Origin: Paenibacillus dendrobii
GTDB taxonomy: Bacteria > Bacillota > Bacilli > Paenibacillales > Paenibacillaceae
DNA length: 64,000 nt
Assembly: GCF_009807035.1 (NCBI RefSeq)
Contig: NZ_WUBI01000001.1
Span: 1,612,001 to 1,676,000 of the forward strand
Direction: 5' to 3'
Shown: one piece after another, positions 9,083-18,002 of the stretch
Layout of the letters: every line of letters begins with the position of its first letter
Position numbering within the stretch: the first letter of the stretch is position 1
Made by a program: the position numbers and the translations under genes
Notes under the pieces: model-generated
Told to the model about the DNA's origin: nothing
Databases searched by the model: none
The model's input: only the letters and a program-made list of their open reading frames with translations

Positions 9083-9592
9083 CTAATTCTCTAATTCTTT
9101 CGTTAAGTACAATGCCATATCATGATCTATTACAACCGTTTCTCCGCATTCAACATAATGCTCTCCCTTATATATACCTTGACCATCTGGGACATAGCCA
9201 CGTTTGATATATAGAATTTGAGCATTGCCGTAATCAGAAAATACGCCCACTCCGATTCCGGCAACGGATGATCTTTCGCTAATGATTTCTTCGGCCCGAT
9301 CCATCAATGCCGAGCCAATTCCCATTCTCCTATACTTCAATAACACGTTAAAGTCACTAACCTCCGGGATATTTTTCTCTCTAAAACCAGGATAATGCGA
9401 CTTCCAAATTACATTGACATATCCGGCAAATTGTCCATTTACCTCGGCAATCAATGTGACTCTGTCTCCGTTAGTCTGCTCTATAATGTATCTCTCATAA
9501 AGAGTAATAGGTTTGTCCCAACCCTGTTCTTTAAAAGCATCCGAAATCATTTTCGGATCATGATCTGCTATGCGTCGAATGGATATGTTCAT
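9083..9592 (-). CDS. GNAT family N-acetyltransferase
   Basis: 169 residues from MNISIRRIADHDPK; GTGGGG lies upstream of this ATG. The acetyl-CoA-binding motif A reads LLKYRRMGIGSALMDRAE (R-x-x-G-x-G/A type) and the C-terminal part has GVGVFSDYGNAQILYIKRGYVPDG, typical of GNAT motif B. Acceptor unknown. It is the first of a run of unrelated leftward genes (9.1-16.3 kb) that resembles cassette cargo, though no repeat is visible beside it. Confidence 0.85.
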   Translation of the reverse strand: MNISIRRIADHDPKMISDAFKEQGWDKPITLYERYIIEQTNGDRVTLIAEVNGQFAGYVNVIWKSHYPGFREKNIPEVSDFNVLLKYRRMGIGSALMDRAEEIISERSSVAGIGVGVFSDYGNAQILYIKRGYVPDGQGIYKGEHYVECGETVVIDHDMALYLTKELEN

Positions 9593-9670
9593 AATTAACC
9601 CCACTTTCTTTACTGTGTGAAAATGCCCTCATCCTCGCATTTCTACTCCTTGAATTTATCTCAAAAATCC

Positions 9671-10282
9671 CTATAGATGATCAGTTATATTCCTTTCAGT
9701 AATCACCCATTTATTTAATTTCCTCTCAACCGTATGTACACTTGTATTATCTATAGGAAAAAAAGGACTTTGGTTGGTCCATTCATGACCGTTTAACAGA
9801 TAATACAAAAGGTTAATGACTCCTCCATGTGTTACTAACAATACATTCGACTGCATTTCTTGGATTTCAAGCTTAGAACATAAGTTATCAAAGGCATTCT
9901 TAATTCTATTGAAAAAATATCTTGGAGTTTCACCCCCCGGAAAAGGAGTATCCATCTGCAGTGTATTAAAGTATATCCCAGGATACTTTTCTTCAGCTTC
10001 TTTATTAGCCATGCCCGCTAGTATCCCGTTATTCATTTCTCTCCATTCTTCTGAGTATACGGTCTCTATTTTGAGAATTTGCTCAAGTTCCCTTGTCGTT
10101 TCAACAGCTCGTGCAAGATCGCTGCTCAGGATGGTATGAATACCATACTCCTCAGGATGATTATATAAATACTCTCCCAGTAGCCTCGATTGAAGGACGC
10201 CTCGATCAATTAATCCTCTCTGACTCCATCCTCCCCGAAAACCATCTTCATCCATACCGTGCCTTACTAAATAAATCTTCAT
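9671..10282 (-). CDS. histidine phosphatase family protein (phosphoglycerate mutase-like)
   Basis: 203 residues from MKIYLVRHGMDEDG, with TAGGTGGG upstream; the longer frame to 10342 has no RBS. The catalytic RHG is at residues 7-9 and the second histidine in LLVTHGGVINLL. SSDLARAVETT and PFPGGETPRYFF are standard for this superfamily. A phosphomonoesterase acting on a small molecule is likely; the true substrate cannot be told from sequence. Confidence 0.88.
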   Translation of the reverse strand: MKIYLVRHGMDEDGFRGGWSQRGLIDRGVLQSRLLGEYLYNHPEEYGIHTILSSDLARAVETTRELEQILKIETVYSEEWREMNNGILAGMANKEAEEKYPGIYFNTLQMDTPFPGGETPRYFFNRIKNAFDNLCSKLEIQEMQSNVLLVTHGGVINLLYYLLNGHEWTNQSPFFPIDNTSVHTVERKLNKWVITERNITDHL

Positions 10283-10440
10283 AATAGTATCCCACCTAAA
10301 AAGTTGTCTCGAACTTGGAATCCAGATTATTTCCATGGCCACTCATATGTACCGACTCCTAATGCACCTGTAATGACCTCTTCAAATTCCATTCGATTAA
10401 TTCAGATTTATTTACCATCTTTGATTCGACTTCAAACAAT

Positions 10441-10869
10441 CTATTCCATCCATTGTCTAGGTCCTATGACCTTGAAGACTGTTTCGTTACTATTAAGCGA
10501 GTTCATAATTCTTTGGTAAGTAAAGTCGCTTATCGGTCTTGGTAAATCATCTATCGGAAAGAAACCGCATTCCAGAATTTCAGGGGAACTTGGTCTCGGT
10601 GTACGATTCGTATCTTCATTCTTCGCCAAGAAAACAAAATGATGCATATCATAATGAGGGTCATAATAGATTCCCATAAGTCTTCCAATTTCCACATTCA
10701 ATCCGATCTCTTCATAGACTTCTCGCACTGCAGTTTCCTCTGCTGATTCCTTCTCTTCTGATTTACCTCCTGGCAATTCCCAATTACATTTTCCATAGCT
10801 ATGCTTCACAAGTAATATCTTATTCTCATCATCTAGAATGATTGATGCTGCTCCTATTAATTTATTCAT
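10441..10869 (-). CDS. NUDIX hydrolase
   Basis: 142 residues with a complete Nudix box, G-x5-E-x7-REVYEEIGL, starting at about residue 35. RBS GGGAGG lies upstream. It hydrolyses a nucleoside diphosphate-linked compound of unknown identity, using the box glutamates to bind Mg2+. Single gene in a leftward series; 158 bp of non-coding sequence separates it from the phosphatase gene. Confidence 0.9.
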   Translation of the reverse strand: MNKLIGAASIILDDENKILLVKHSYGKCNWELPGGKSEEKESAEETAVREVYEEIGLNVEIGRLMGIYYDPHYDMHHFVFLAKNEDTNRTPRPSSPEILECGFFPIDDLPRPISDFTYQRIMNSLNSNETVFKVIGPRQWME

Positions 10870-11032
10870 AGACTACATGCCTCCCAAAAGACAGTTTTCC
10901 CGACTCGTCTCAAATTCCCTGATTTGTCTGAAGAAACTAACTAGCACATCATCTTCCCAAGCCCCTACCGCAACATCTAGAATAAATCACTTTGGATATT
11001 TCATACATTCAGAAGGAGAAGGCGTTGCCCTC

Positions 11033-11563
11033 TTAGAAACAATTCCTAAGTTCTTGATCATTCCTAGCCTTGGACAAAATATCTTGAATAAATCCTGACT
11101 TTCCCTTGGTGTAGGCCGCTCTATCATGTTTGAATTCATTTTCCAGTTTCTTCTTTAGGTTGTAATATTGTACTTTACTATGTAAATCCTTTCTCATATA
11201 TTCTCGAAATAATATGTTATTCACCCAGTTGGCAGACTTATACTTATATATGTGCAAATGATGGGTTCCCGCCCTCCATTCTCCTCTGCGGAAGAACTTC
11301 CTTTCTGGAAAGTCCGGTTTTTCTACATATGTATAGCCAATACTTCCAAGATCATTTATTTGTTTTTCAGTGATCTGATTTAAGTCAGAAACACCAACCA
11401 TAATATCAATTATCGGTTTTGAACCCAGTCCAGGAACTGAAGTGCTTCCGATATGTTCAATGCCTTGAACTAGACTATTTAATGCCTCGAATATTTTAAT
11501 TTTCTCCTGCTCATAATTCTGAGTCCATTCCGGATTGTATTCTGAAACGATGACAGTTTCCAT
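11033..11563 (-). CDS. GrpB family protein (UPF0157, nucleotidyltransferase-like fold)
   Basis: 176 residues with the GrpB signature: VSEYNPEWTQNYEQEK at the N-terminus, then IEHIGSTSVPGLGSKPIIDI, which forms the nucleotidyltransferase-like G-S ... D-I core. Length matches the family. These proteins are common single genes in accessory regions of Bacillales; the biochemical role is not established. Confidence 0.88.
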   Translation of the reverse strand: METVIVSEYNPEWTQNYEQEKIKIFEALNSLVQGIEHIGSTSVPGLGSKPIIDIMVGVSDLNQITEKQINDLGSIGYTYVEKPDFPERKFFRRGEWRAGTHHLHIYKYKSANWVNNILFREYMRKDLHSKVQYYNLKKKLENEFKHDRAAYTKGKSGFIQDILSKARNDQELRNCF

Positions 11564-11663
11564 GATTTATTCCTCCAACCCCATTGAGCATTCCTGCATT
11601 AATAACCGGCACTTCTATTCATAATTATTGAAAAATAAAGTTGTTTAAGCGAAGTAACTTGAA

Positions 11664-12443
11664 TTACCCACAAAGCTTTTCCAAAATTATTGCCACACCA
11701 TCATTATCATTGGTTTCTGTAATCTCTTTAGATATCTCCTTTAACTCTCCTATTGCATTCCCCATCGCCACTGACCATCCACAAGTTTTGAATAATCCGA
11801 TATCATTAAAATCATCACCAAATACCATGACGTTCTCCAGTGGTATGTTCATCGCCTTACATAATACGGCTACTGCATTTTCCTTAGAAGCCTTAAGTGA
11901 TGAAACTTGAACGAGATTTCCATTGTCTGTAATAAGAATATTCAATTGCGATTTAAATTTCTCCTGAAATGAAATTATATCCATATTTCCTGAAAAAAGA
12001 ATTTTTGATGCATCAAGACGTTTCAGTTCTTCCAATGACTTTACCATAGGATTTCCTTTGACTCTCATGAGGGTTGAATAGTCATATTCTCTTAAGCTCA
12101 TCCATTCATCTTTCACTTCTAAACTTAAATCGAGATCAGGGTTACCCTTTAGACAGTAATCTAAGACTTCACTTGTGACTTCAGATTTAATCGGTACATG
12201 ATCATCAATCCCAGTATGCTTACAATTGATATAGGCGCCATTGTAATAAATAAATGAACCTAAATTGAGTAATTCATCTGTCAAAAATGTTTTCACTGCC
12301 CTAGGGGGGCGTGCAGTTGCAAAGATGAATTTCATTCCAAGAGCTGAGCATTCCATAATGGCCTTACAGTTCCGATTTGAGATTTGTTTATTTGAATTAA
12401 GAAGCGTTCCATCCAAATCCAGAACAATGATTGGAAACTTCAT
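11664..12443 (-). CDS. Cof-type HAD-IIB family hydrolase
   Basis: 259 residues. HAD motif I is VLDLDGTLLNS (nucleophile Asp), motif II FATARPP, motif III the Lys in SKENAVAVL and motif IV VMFGDDFNDIGLF. The large C2 cap between motifs II and III places it in the Cof/YkrA subgroup that dephosphorylates sugar phosphates or FMN-like substrates. Followed upstream by a palindromic repeat at 12459-12546. Confidence 0.9.
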   Translation of the reverse strand: MKFPIIVLDLDGTLLNSNKQISNRNCKAIMECSALGMKFIFATARPPRAVKTFLTDELLNLGSFIYYNGAYINCKHTGIDDHVPIKSEVTSEVLDYCLKGNPDLDLSLEVKDEWMSLREYDYSTLMRVKGNPMVKSLEELKRLDASKILFSGNMDIISFQEKFKSQLNILITDNGNLVQVSSLKASKENAVAVLCKAMNIPLENVMVFGDDFNDIGLFKTCGWSVAMGNAIGELKEISKEITETNDNDGVAIILEKLCG

Positions 12444-12458
12444 GTAAATCTCCTCTCT

Positions 12459-12546
12459 GAAAATAATGCTTCCATATTCACGACACGAGCCGACCCTTAG
12501 CTAGTCCCTATCTTAGGCTGGCTCGTGTATTGTCTGAGTTATCTTC
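12459..12546. repeat. attC-like palindromic repeat, short-arm type, worn left end
   Basis: Contains TATTCACGAC, a long inverted pair CGAGCCGACC ... GGCTGGCTCG, and ends GAGTTATCTT. It aligns along its length with the repeat at 39373-39454, 27 kb away. The left TAAC core is degraded (AATAATG). It separates the HAD and HEPN-like genes. Confidence 0.65.
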
Positions 12547-12557
12547 CATATCGCTCT

Positions 12558-13817
12558 TTATAAAAGATCTATGGCAGTATAATCTTTGGGATTAATATAT
12601 TTCCCTCTATAATTAAGAATTCTAAGTGTGATTTGTATTAATAGATCATAATATTCATTATAAATCTCAATCTTTTCATTAAGAGACAAAACCGAAATTT
12701 CACCAGTGTGAAATAAAGCATTTCTAACATCTTTTCTTAATGTATCTGCGAGCAGATGACTTGGAATAAACCTTAAGTATGTATTTACCCTACGTAATTT
12801 GTCCTGAATACTTAATTCTTTGATAGATTCAAAATCGCTACCTGATTTGACTAGGTACTTGGTGAGCAGTAATTCATAAGATAAGATTAGACCCGCAAGC
12901 TTGTTTTCCAGAAATTTCCCCTCATACATACCGAGTATGGAAGTAACTAAAGAACTTAATGCAAGATCATTGTCTAGTTCCACAAAAACTTGGTAGCATT
13001 CATTAAAATACTGAATCAATCCACCAAAACAAAGATGATTATCAATTATGACATTAGGATGGTAGCGAGACGATAATAATTGGTGGTATTCAATTTCTGC
13101 TATTTCATTGTTATTGTCGTAATACTCAATCAACGGGACCATTGTTGCCTTAACATTCACAAGACTTAGAAACCAAGAAATAAGTTCGATGTAATGGCTG
13201 GTTTGCTCCTTATTTTCTCCATCAAGAATAGGGAAAGTAATAGTGGATAATATAGCTTTGTCTATCCGGTTCGAATTAATCTGCTCTAATATTAATTTTT
13301 TGTGCTCTAATTCTTGAAAAACAACCTGTCTATCATGAACATTTACAGTAAATTTATCTCTAACACGCCTTTCCCCTCTTATAGTGAACTCCATTCCTAG
13401 AAAATCGAAATTCGTTATATAACCTCTTAAATATTTTTTATTAATTTCATTATTACTTACTTTGACGAGATTTAAAATACGAACTAAACAAGTTAAAACA
13501 ATACTTGGTATATTAGTTTTGAAATTAATATTCGTAATGATGAGTTTAGTACTAATACTCCATTCTCGGTCATCTGTAATTCCGGTAAGCTCCCCGTTTC
13601 CAATATCAGTTGATTGTAAGAGTGAACCAAGCGAATCTTCACTAGATATAACAAAAATACATTCACCAGTTATAGGAATTACAGACTCCCATTTAACTTG
13701 AAATTCTTTATCCGATATACGAAATGTTCCGGTGCCACTTTTATAATTCATTAGCGAGTACTCATAAACATCAATAAATCTTTGTTTAAAATATTCTTCT
13801 TCTATCAACTTATTCAC
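12558..13817 (-). CDS. unknown protein with C-terminal HEPN-like domain (ApeA-like)
   Basis: 419 residues, AT-rich and not assigned to a known enzyme. The N-terminal 200 residues look like a mixed alpha/beta domain with several beta strands. The C-terminal 150 residues are helical and contain RNALFHTGE, an R-x4-H motif (about residues 367-372) like the catalytic motif of HEPN ribonucleases. This layout resembles ApeA/Apea-like HEPN proteins linked to phage defence. If right, it would be an RNA-cleaving abortive-infection protein. No partner gene is adjacent; it sits alone behind a palindromic repeat. Assignment is by motif and shape only. Confidence 0.5.
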   Translation of the reverse strand: MNKLIEEEYFKQRFIDVYEYSLMNYKSGTGTFRISDKEFQVKWESVIPITGECIFVISSEDSLGSLLQSTDIGNGELTGITDDREWSISTKLIITNINFKTNIPSIVLTCLVRILNLVKVSNNEINKKYLRGYITNFDFLGMEFTIRGERRVRDKFTVNVHDRQVVFQELEHKKLILEQINSNRIDKAILSTITFPILDGENKEQTSHYIELISWFLSLVNVKATMVPLIEYYDNNNEIAEIEYHQLLSSRYHPNVIIDNHLCFGGLIQYFNECYQVFVELDNDLALSSLVTSILGMYEGKFLENKLAGLILSYELLLTKYLVKSGSDFESIKELSIQDKLRRVNTYLRFIPSHLLADTLRKDVRNALFHTGEISVLSLNEKIEIYNEYYDLLIQITLRILNYRGKYINPKDYTAIDLL

Positions 13818-13829
13818 CTCTAGTTACTA

Positions 13830-13866
13830 TTAACTGTATTATGGCGTAAGCCCGCAATAGTCTCTT
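13830..13866. repeat. possible degenerate right half of an attC-like repeat
   Basis: GGCGTAAGCCCGCAATAG resembles the conserved hairpin and junction of intact repeats (GGGCGTAGCCCGCAG), but the GTTA end is not preserved (CATGTTG instead). Supported mainly by its position between two single genes. Confidence 0.3.
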
Positions 13867-14204
13867 CATGTTGATTCAGGTACTTCAATATATTCTGACA
13901 CTCTTGTAATCAATATCTCTATCAGTTCTTCATCCATAAACTCATAGTCATCAGGTATATCTAATCTTATTAACTGTTTTCCCGTAAGCAGCCCTTGTCC
14001 AAACTTCTCCTTAATTCTCCTCTCATGTTTTTTCTCCATCACGAATATCGTATCTGCCCATCCAATATGTCCTTCAGTAACTTTAATTCGCGCATTCGCT
14101 TCTGTACCGGCAGATCTAACTTCGTATCCATTGTATCGTTCAAACACCTTCTCAGCTGTTAAACTTCTCCATTTATTTCTACTGCAGATAAACAACAATT
14201 TCAT
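13866..14204 (-). CDS. low molecular weight protein tyrosine phosphatase-like protein
   Basis: 112 residues, the length of the short LMW-PTP-like subgroup. The N-terminal P-loop reads CSRNKWRSLTAE, a C-x5-R signature loop with catalytic Cys at residue 7. The acid-loop aspartate is probably in LDIPDDYEFM. Such short proteins often occur as single mobile genes. Substrate is unknown. A degraded repeat half lies just upstream at 14252-14288. Confidence 0.82.
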   Translation of the reverse strand: MKLLFICSRNKWRSLTAEKVFERYNGYEVRSAGTEANARIKVTEGHIGWADTIFVMEKKHERRIKEKFGQGLLTGKQLIRLDIPDDYEFMDEELIEILITRVSEYIEVPEST

Positions 14205-14224
14205 GGTGCATCACCTTCTGTATC

Positions 14225-14410
14225 TTAATATTTCTTTATCCGCTTGCCCCGATTGCATATACCGTTCTTTGTATTCACGACCCCCAGAACTTCCGCATTT
14301 ACTAAATGTAAATTCAACTCCTGGTATCGTCCTTTCAGATCATCAGGAAAATGCTGAAGGTTGAACTCTAGCATTTTCTTTCTTACATAGTCTTTGTTTT
14401 GAGTATTCAT
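14225..14410 (-). CDS. doubtful small ORF running through a repeat remnant
   Basis: 61 codons from MNTQNKDYVRKKM. The first half (KMLEFNLQHFPDDLKGRYQE) looks protein-like; the last about 25 codons (VNTKNGICNRGKR) are simply the degenerate attC-like half-site at 14252-14288 read in frame. It may be the start of a cassette gene whose body was replaced by repeat sequence. Confidence 0.3.
   Translation of the reverse strand: MNTQNKDYVRKKMLEFNLQHFPDDLKGRYQELNLHLVNAEVLGVVNTKNGICNRGKRIKKY
14252..14288. repeat. degenerate left half of an attC-like repeat
   Basis: GCATATACCGTTCTTTGTAT then TCACGACCCCC differs only by small insertions from the intact left end (GCATAACGTTCTTGTAT then TCACGACG) seen at 42851. 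No right half follows. Confidence 0.5.
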
Positions 14411-14452
14411 TTCATTTGATATCATGAACGACTATTTTATTCACTCCAATAG

Positions 14453-14650
14453 TTATTTTAGCTTCTCATTTAGCTTATCTATTTTTTCTTCTAGTCTTTT
14501 CAGCGTTTCTTTCGTGTTTTTTGTGTGTTGAACTGATTTGTTTACAAATCGATATAATCCAACAAAAAACAATACAACCAATAATAAAAATAGTGTTTGA
14601 AATAATGCAAGTGACCAAGAAAAATTCAAAATAACATCTCCCTCACCCAA
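14453..14650 (-). CDS. small membrane-anchored coiled-coil protein
   Basis: 65 residues: one transmembrane helix (about 13-35, ALFQTLFLLLVVLFFVGLY) followed by a charged heptad-like tail KNTKETLKRLEEKIDKLNEK. Unknown function. The composition is like that of many short single-gene cassette products. RBS-like GGGTGAGGGAGATG surrounds the start. Confidence 0.5.
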   Translation of the reverse strand: MGEGDVILNFSWSLALFQTLFLLLVVLFFVGLYRFVNKSVQHTKNTKETLKRLEEKIDKLNEKLK

Positions 14651-14687
14651 CGAAAATGAATTATTCGTCTTTCATTAACACCTTTGA

Positions 14688-15278
14688 TCAAATCCTTATA
14701 TTATTTAAATCCGCATTTAGATGGTTATATGAAATATTAGTAAATATAATTTTATCTTCGTTGTAAAACCCAGATAACTCAGTAAGACTTCCACTTGCCC
14801 ATGTTTTTTGTTCTCGGGTGTTCAACCAAGAAGTTTCTTCTAATCTGTATTCCGTCTCATGAATGAAGCCTAAGTAATATTGGCAATTAACATAATCATT
14901 TCTCTTCAAATAACTTTTTATCTTTTGAATGTCTCCAAAAAAAGGATCTATAGGTACGTGTCCGCTCTTATACTTTAATTCAATTACTGCCACATAATCT
15001 TTAATTTTTTCTCGTAAATGGACATCTTCCCTATCTTCGATTTCTACTACCGCAATATCAATTCGTTCACCATATCCAGTATGTAATTCAGTATAGATTC
15101 TTAAGTTATGATCTTTCAGAAAAGCATCAGAAAGTCTGTTTCTTAGATGGAAGTAAAATGCGTTCTTCAAACTATCCTCAAGTAAGATGAAATTAGATGA
15201 ATAATCAGACTTTATATTGTATAGCCATGTTTCCTTTATCGCCCTATCGACTGTTGTGTGCACGAGTACCCCCTTCAA
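14688..15278 (-). CDS. unknown protein with PD-(D/E)xK nuclease-like core
   Basis: 196 residues. The middle reads GERIDIAVVEI ... DYVAVIELKYKSG, a D ... E-x-K pattern on adjacent strands typical of the restriction-endonuclease-like fold. The preceding helices (LKNAFYFHLRNRLSD) fit an N-terminal cap. It is a lone gene, so it could be a nuclease effector or a non-catalytic relative. Family not recognised. Confidence 0.5.
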   Translation of the reverse strand: MKGVLVHTTVDRAIKETWLYNIKSDYSSNFILLEDSLKNAFYFHLRNRLSDAFLKDHNLRIYTELHTGYGERIDIAVVEIEDREDVHLREKIKDYVAVIELKYKSGHVPIDPFFGDIQKIKSYLKRNDYVNCQYYLGFIHETEYRLEETSWLNTREQKTWASGSLTELSGFYNEDKIIFTNISYNHLNADLNNIRI

Positions 15279-15290
15279 TCATGCTTATTT

Positions 15291-15380
15291 CAGATAACGT
15301 CAGATCAAAAAAATCAAGAAAAAACATCCATGTTGCTCATCTGAACAATTCCTTTCTCTAAAATGATACGGTGTTATCTG
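15291..15380. repeat. divergent attC-like element with perfect inverted ends
   Basis: CAGATAAC (15291-15298) and GTTATCTG (15373-15380) are perfect 8-bp inverted ends, but the interior is AT-rich and lacks the usual arms. Confidence 0.5.
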
Positions 15381-15398
15381 ATGTCTCTTGATGTACTG

Positions 15399-15830
15399 TT
15401 AGACCACATCTCTATTAACCCATTTCATGCCAGGGGCATCTTGTGGACGCTCTTCAAATCCAAACTTCTTATAGTAGTTGCATTTATCTACGGCAGCAAA
15501 AAGGTGAACCATCAAAACATCCTTTTCCTTGCATTTCAGCAACAGTTTTTTAAGAATGTGAGTTCCAACTCCAATATTCTGATATTCGGGCAAGACAATC
15601 AAATCACAAATAAATCCTTGATATACTCCATCTGAAATAATTCTGCCAGTCCCAATTACTTTATCATTGTGAAGTGCTGAAACAATATACCAGCTCTTCT
15701 CCAGTGCTTCTTCGAGTTGTTTGCTTCCCTTTTCAACTATTCCTTTCCATCCGGTGCTTTCAACAAGCTGAATATATTCTTCTCCTGAAGGAATAAATTC
15801 ACGAATTTCAATATCAGCGTTTTGGGTCAT
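15399..15830 (-). CDS. GNAT family N-acetyltransferase
   Basis: 143 residues from MTQNADIEIREFIPS, preceded by a purine-rich GGGAGAGGGAGAGCG. Motif A is LIVLPEYQNIGVGTHILKKL and the C-terminal FAAVDKCNYYKKFGFEERP is the usual GNAT beta-alpha end. Codons upstream of 15830 look non-coding. Likely a cassette gene: the right end GTTATCTGATG at 15373 lies just past its stop. Confidence 0.85.
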   Translation of the reverse strand: MTQNADIEIREFIPSGEEYIQLVESTGWKGIVEKGSKQLEEALEKSWYIVSALHNDKVIGTGRIISDGVYQGFICDLIVLPEYQNIGVGTHILKKLLLKCKEKDVLMVHLFAAVDKCNYYKKFGFEERPQDAPGMKWVNRDVV

Positions 15831-15958
15831 TTTCGCTCTCTCCCTCTCCCTTGAATAGCTGAGTGAATTAGGTTTACTCAAAGCCAATCCCTCCTTCCGG
15901 ATACTTCACTTTCAGTTACCGCCTTTTTGTTAAGGTTTTATTGGTTTTGATTTTCAAC

Positions 15959-16267
15959 TTAGTTCTTAAAAAATATTATTGGCCCATCCCATTTAGGCAG
16001 TGATTCTTTCTTGGTATATCTTCCATTACAATATTGATTGATTACTGTTTCCCAAAATTTCTGAGCATTATAATTCTCCTTCTCCTGCTTTACCTCCCAG
16101 TTTCCCTTATGTCTATCAAAAATCCTTGTCGCTACTTCTCTTCCTATTCCTTGCTTCCTCCATTTTCGCATGATAAAGAATTCAGCAATTGACTTTGTCT
16201 CTTCATCTTGCTTCCCATCAGAAACACTGTTGTTATATATGTAATAAAGACCAAGTGCTGCGAACAC
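15959..16267 (-). pseudogene. GNAT acetyltransferase lacking its N-terminus
   Basis: The frame covers only the C-terminal about 95 residues of a GNAT protein: SIAEFFIMRKWRKQGIGREVA (motif A, R-x-x-G-I-G) and then AQKFWETVINQYCNG. The N-terminal beta strands are missing and the upstream sequence does not supply them in any frame. Probably a truncated, inactive gene. Confidence 0.6.
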
Positions 16268-16403
16268 TTGGTCAGTACAATTGGCTTGGATGAATTGTAG
16301 CTATATTTTACCTTGTATCATATTTACGTACAAGCGTTCATATAGAATGAGAAATTTCCCGCTCAGAAGTTTACCGGTAAAGTCATATCATTTAACGTTT
16401 ATG

Positions 16404-16449
16404 TAAAAAGAGCCTCACATAAGTTGGATGAACTCATGTGAAGCCACTC
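16404..16449 (-). terminator. rho-independent terminator of the hydantoinase operon
   Basis: Read leftward, GCTTCACATGAGTT pairs with AACTTATGTGAGGC (two mismatches) around a 5-nt loop and is followed by TCTTTTT, directly after the stop at 16452. Confidence 0.8.
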
Positions 16450-16451
16450 TT

Positions 16452-18002
16452 CTATTTCATATTTCCTACTACCTTCACTCTCAGTCTCGTTGCATTTCCC
16501 GGATGATAAGCCAGCGGGGTTTCTTCCACTTCCACGAGCTCCACCGTAGCCGGATCAGCGCCAGCCAGCACGGCCTGCTTCACGGCCTTTTCTTGTGCAT
16601 CTCTTAACGAATCTTCACGCGGCTCTTGAGAATAAATGTAGATTTGTTCATATTGCCCGCTGATTTGAGCAATACATGCGCCGATGGCGTTAGCTACGCC
16701 CCCGTTCTCATGCTTAATCATTTGGGATACCCCGCGAATCGTGTCCGGAATAACGACACTGCCTCCGCCTACCAACACAAGCTCAACGTCTCCCGACGAA
16801 GTCTTCATTTTATCAATAGCCTGCTCAATAATGGATGAAATTTCAGCTTCAACTTGTTTAGCGAAGCCTTCATCCAAATGCGCTACCAAGCTCTTATCCC
16901 CAACATCCGCGAGGCCCAGCCGAACGGCAATATCTGTTGTTGTGAGCGTATTCCCGCCAAAGACCAGCGCCTCTTGTCCAATCTTGTATCCTACGCTGTC
17001 AGGGCCAACCGTAATTTTTCCGTTCTCCGAGCGCACGATACTTCCGCCGCCCAGTCCAACAGAGATAATGTCCGGCATGCGGAAATTCGTACGGATATCA
17101 CCAACCTCGACTGCAACCGAGGATTCTCTCGGAAAGCCTTCCTGCAAAACCCCGATGTCCGACGTCGTCCCGCCCACGTCGAGAACCATCGTATCTTTGA
17201 TCTTCGCCAAATAAGAGGCACCGCGTATGCTGTTCGTCGGCCCGCATGCAATGGTTAGGATCGGAAACTGTTTAGCGTAATCAATCGACATTAAGGTACC
17301 GTCATTTTGGCATAAGAACACCGCTGCGTCAGTGATCCCTTCTTCTTCTAACGCCTGTACGAATCCTTGGGTTGTCGTTTCAATGACCTTGCACAATGCT
17401 GCATTGAGTATGGTTGCATTTTCGCGTTCAATTAAACCGACCGAACCAATCAAGGAAGAGCAGGAGACCGGGAACTCTTCGCCATACACTTCATGGATGA
17501 GATCGCGAACTTGGAATTCCTGGTCATTTTTAATAGAAGAAAACACGCCGATAACCGCAATGGATTCAATACTGCCACGCCATTCCTCCAGAAGAGCTGT
17601 AATTTCAGCTTCATCGACTTCTCCAAGCACTTGGCCGTCGTATTCATATCCGCCATGAACGAGAGCATATTTACCCGACAGCTTCTGAACCATATCCTCA
17701 GGCCAGGACGTGTACGGAAGTACGGAAGCCGTTGCCGGGTAACCCAGACGAATGACGCCGACTTGAGCCAGCTTTTTGCGTTCAACAATGGCATTCGTGC
17801 ACTGTGTTGTACCTAACATGGCATGCGTAATTTGGCTTTTATCCATATTCGCACCCTGCAGCAAATTCCGGAGCGAAGTTTCAATCCCCGTTTTAATATC
17901 CAGGCTTGTCGGTGATTTTACCGCATGAACCAAATGATGATTCTCATCCAATATGATGGCATCTGTGTTGGTGCCGCCTACATCGATCCCGATTCTATAC
18001 AT
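16452..18002 (-). CDS. hydantoinase/oxoprolinase (HyuA-like) family protein
   Basis: 516 residues. The N-terminal RIGIDVGGTNTDAIILDE and the later TMVLDVGGTTSDIGVLQEG are the two ATP-binding phosphate motifs of the hydantoinase/oxoprolinase (HyuA) family, which belongs to the actin-like ATPases. The start overlaps the DUF917 gene by 8 bp. HyuA-type proteins open lactam rings using ATP; with DUF917, an NCS1 permease and PucR this suggests uptake and degradation of a hydantoin, cytosine-like or related ring nitrogen compound. Confidence 0.85.
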   Translation of the reverse strand: MYRIGIDVGGTNTDAIILDENHHLVHAVKSPTSLDIKTGIETSLRNLLQGANMDKSQITHAMLGTTQCTNAIVERKKLAQVGVIRLGYPATASVLPYTSWPEDMVQKLSGKYALVHGGYEYDGQVLGEVDEAEITALLEEWRGSIESIAVIGVFSSIKNDQEFQVRDLIHEVYGEEFPVSCSSLIGSVGLIERENATILNAALCKVIETTTQGFVQALEEEGITDAAVFLCQNDGTLMSIDYAKQFPILTIACGPTNSIRGASYLAKIKDTMVLDVGGTTSDIGVLQEGFPRESSVAVEVGDIRTNFRMPDIISVGLGGGSIVRSENGKITVGPDSVGYKIGQEALVFGGNTLTTTDIAVRLGLADVGDKSLVAHLDEGFAKQVEAEISSIIEQAIDKMKTSSGDVELVLVGGGSVVIPDTIRGVSQMIKHENGGVANAIGACIAQISGQYEQIYIYSQEPREDSLRDAQEKAVKQAVLAGADPATVELVEVEETPLAYHPGNATRLRVKVVGNMK

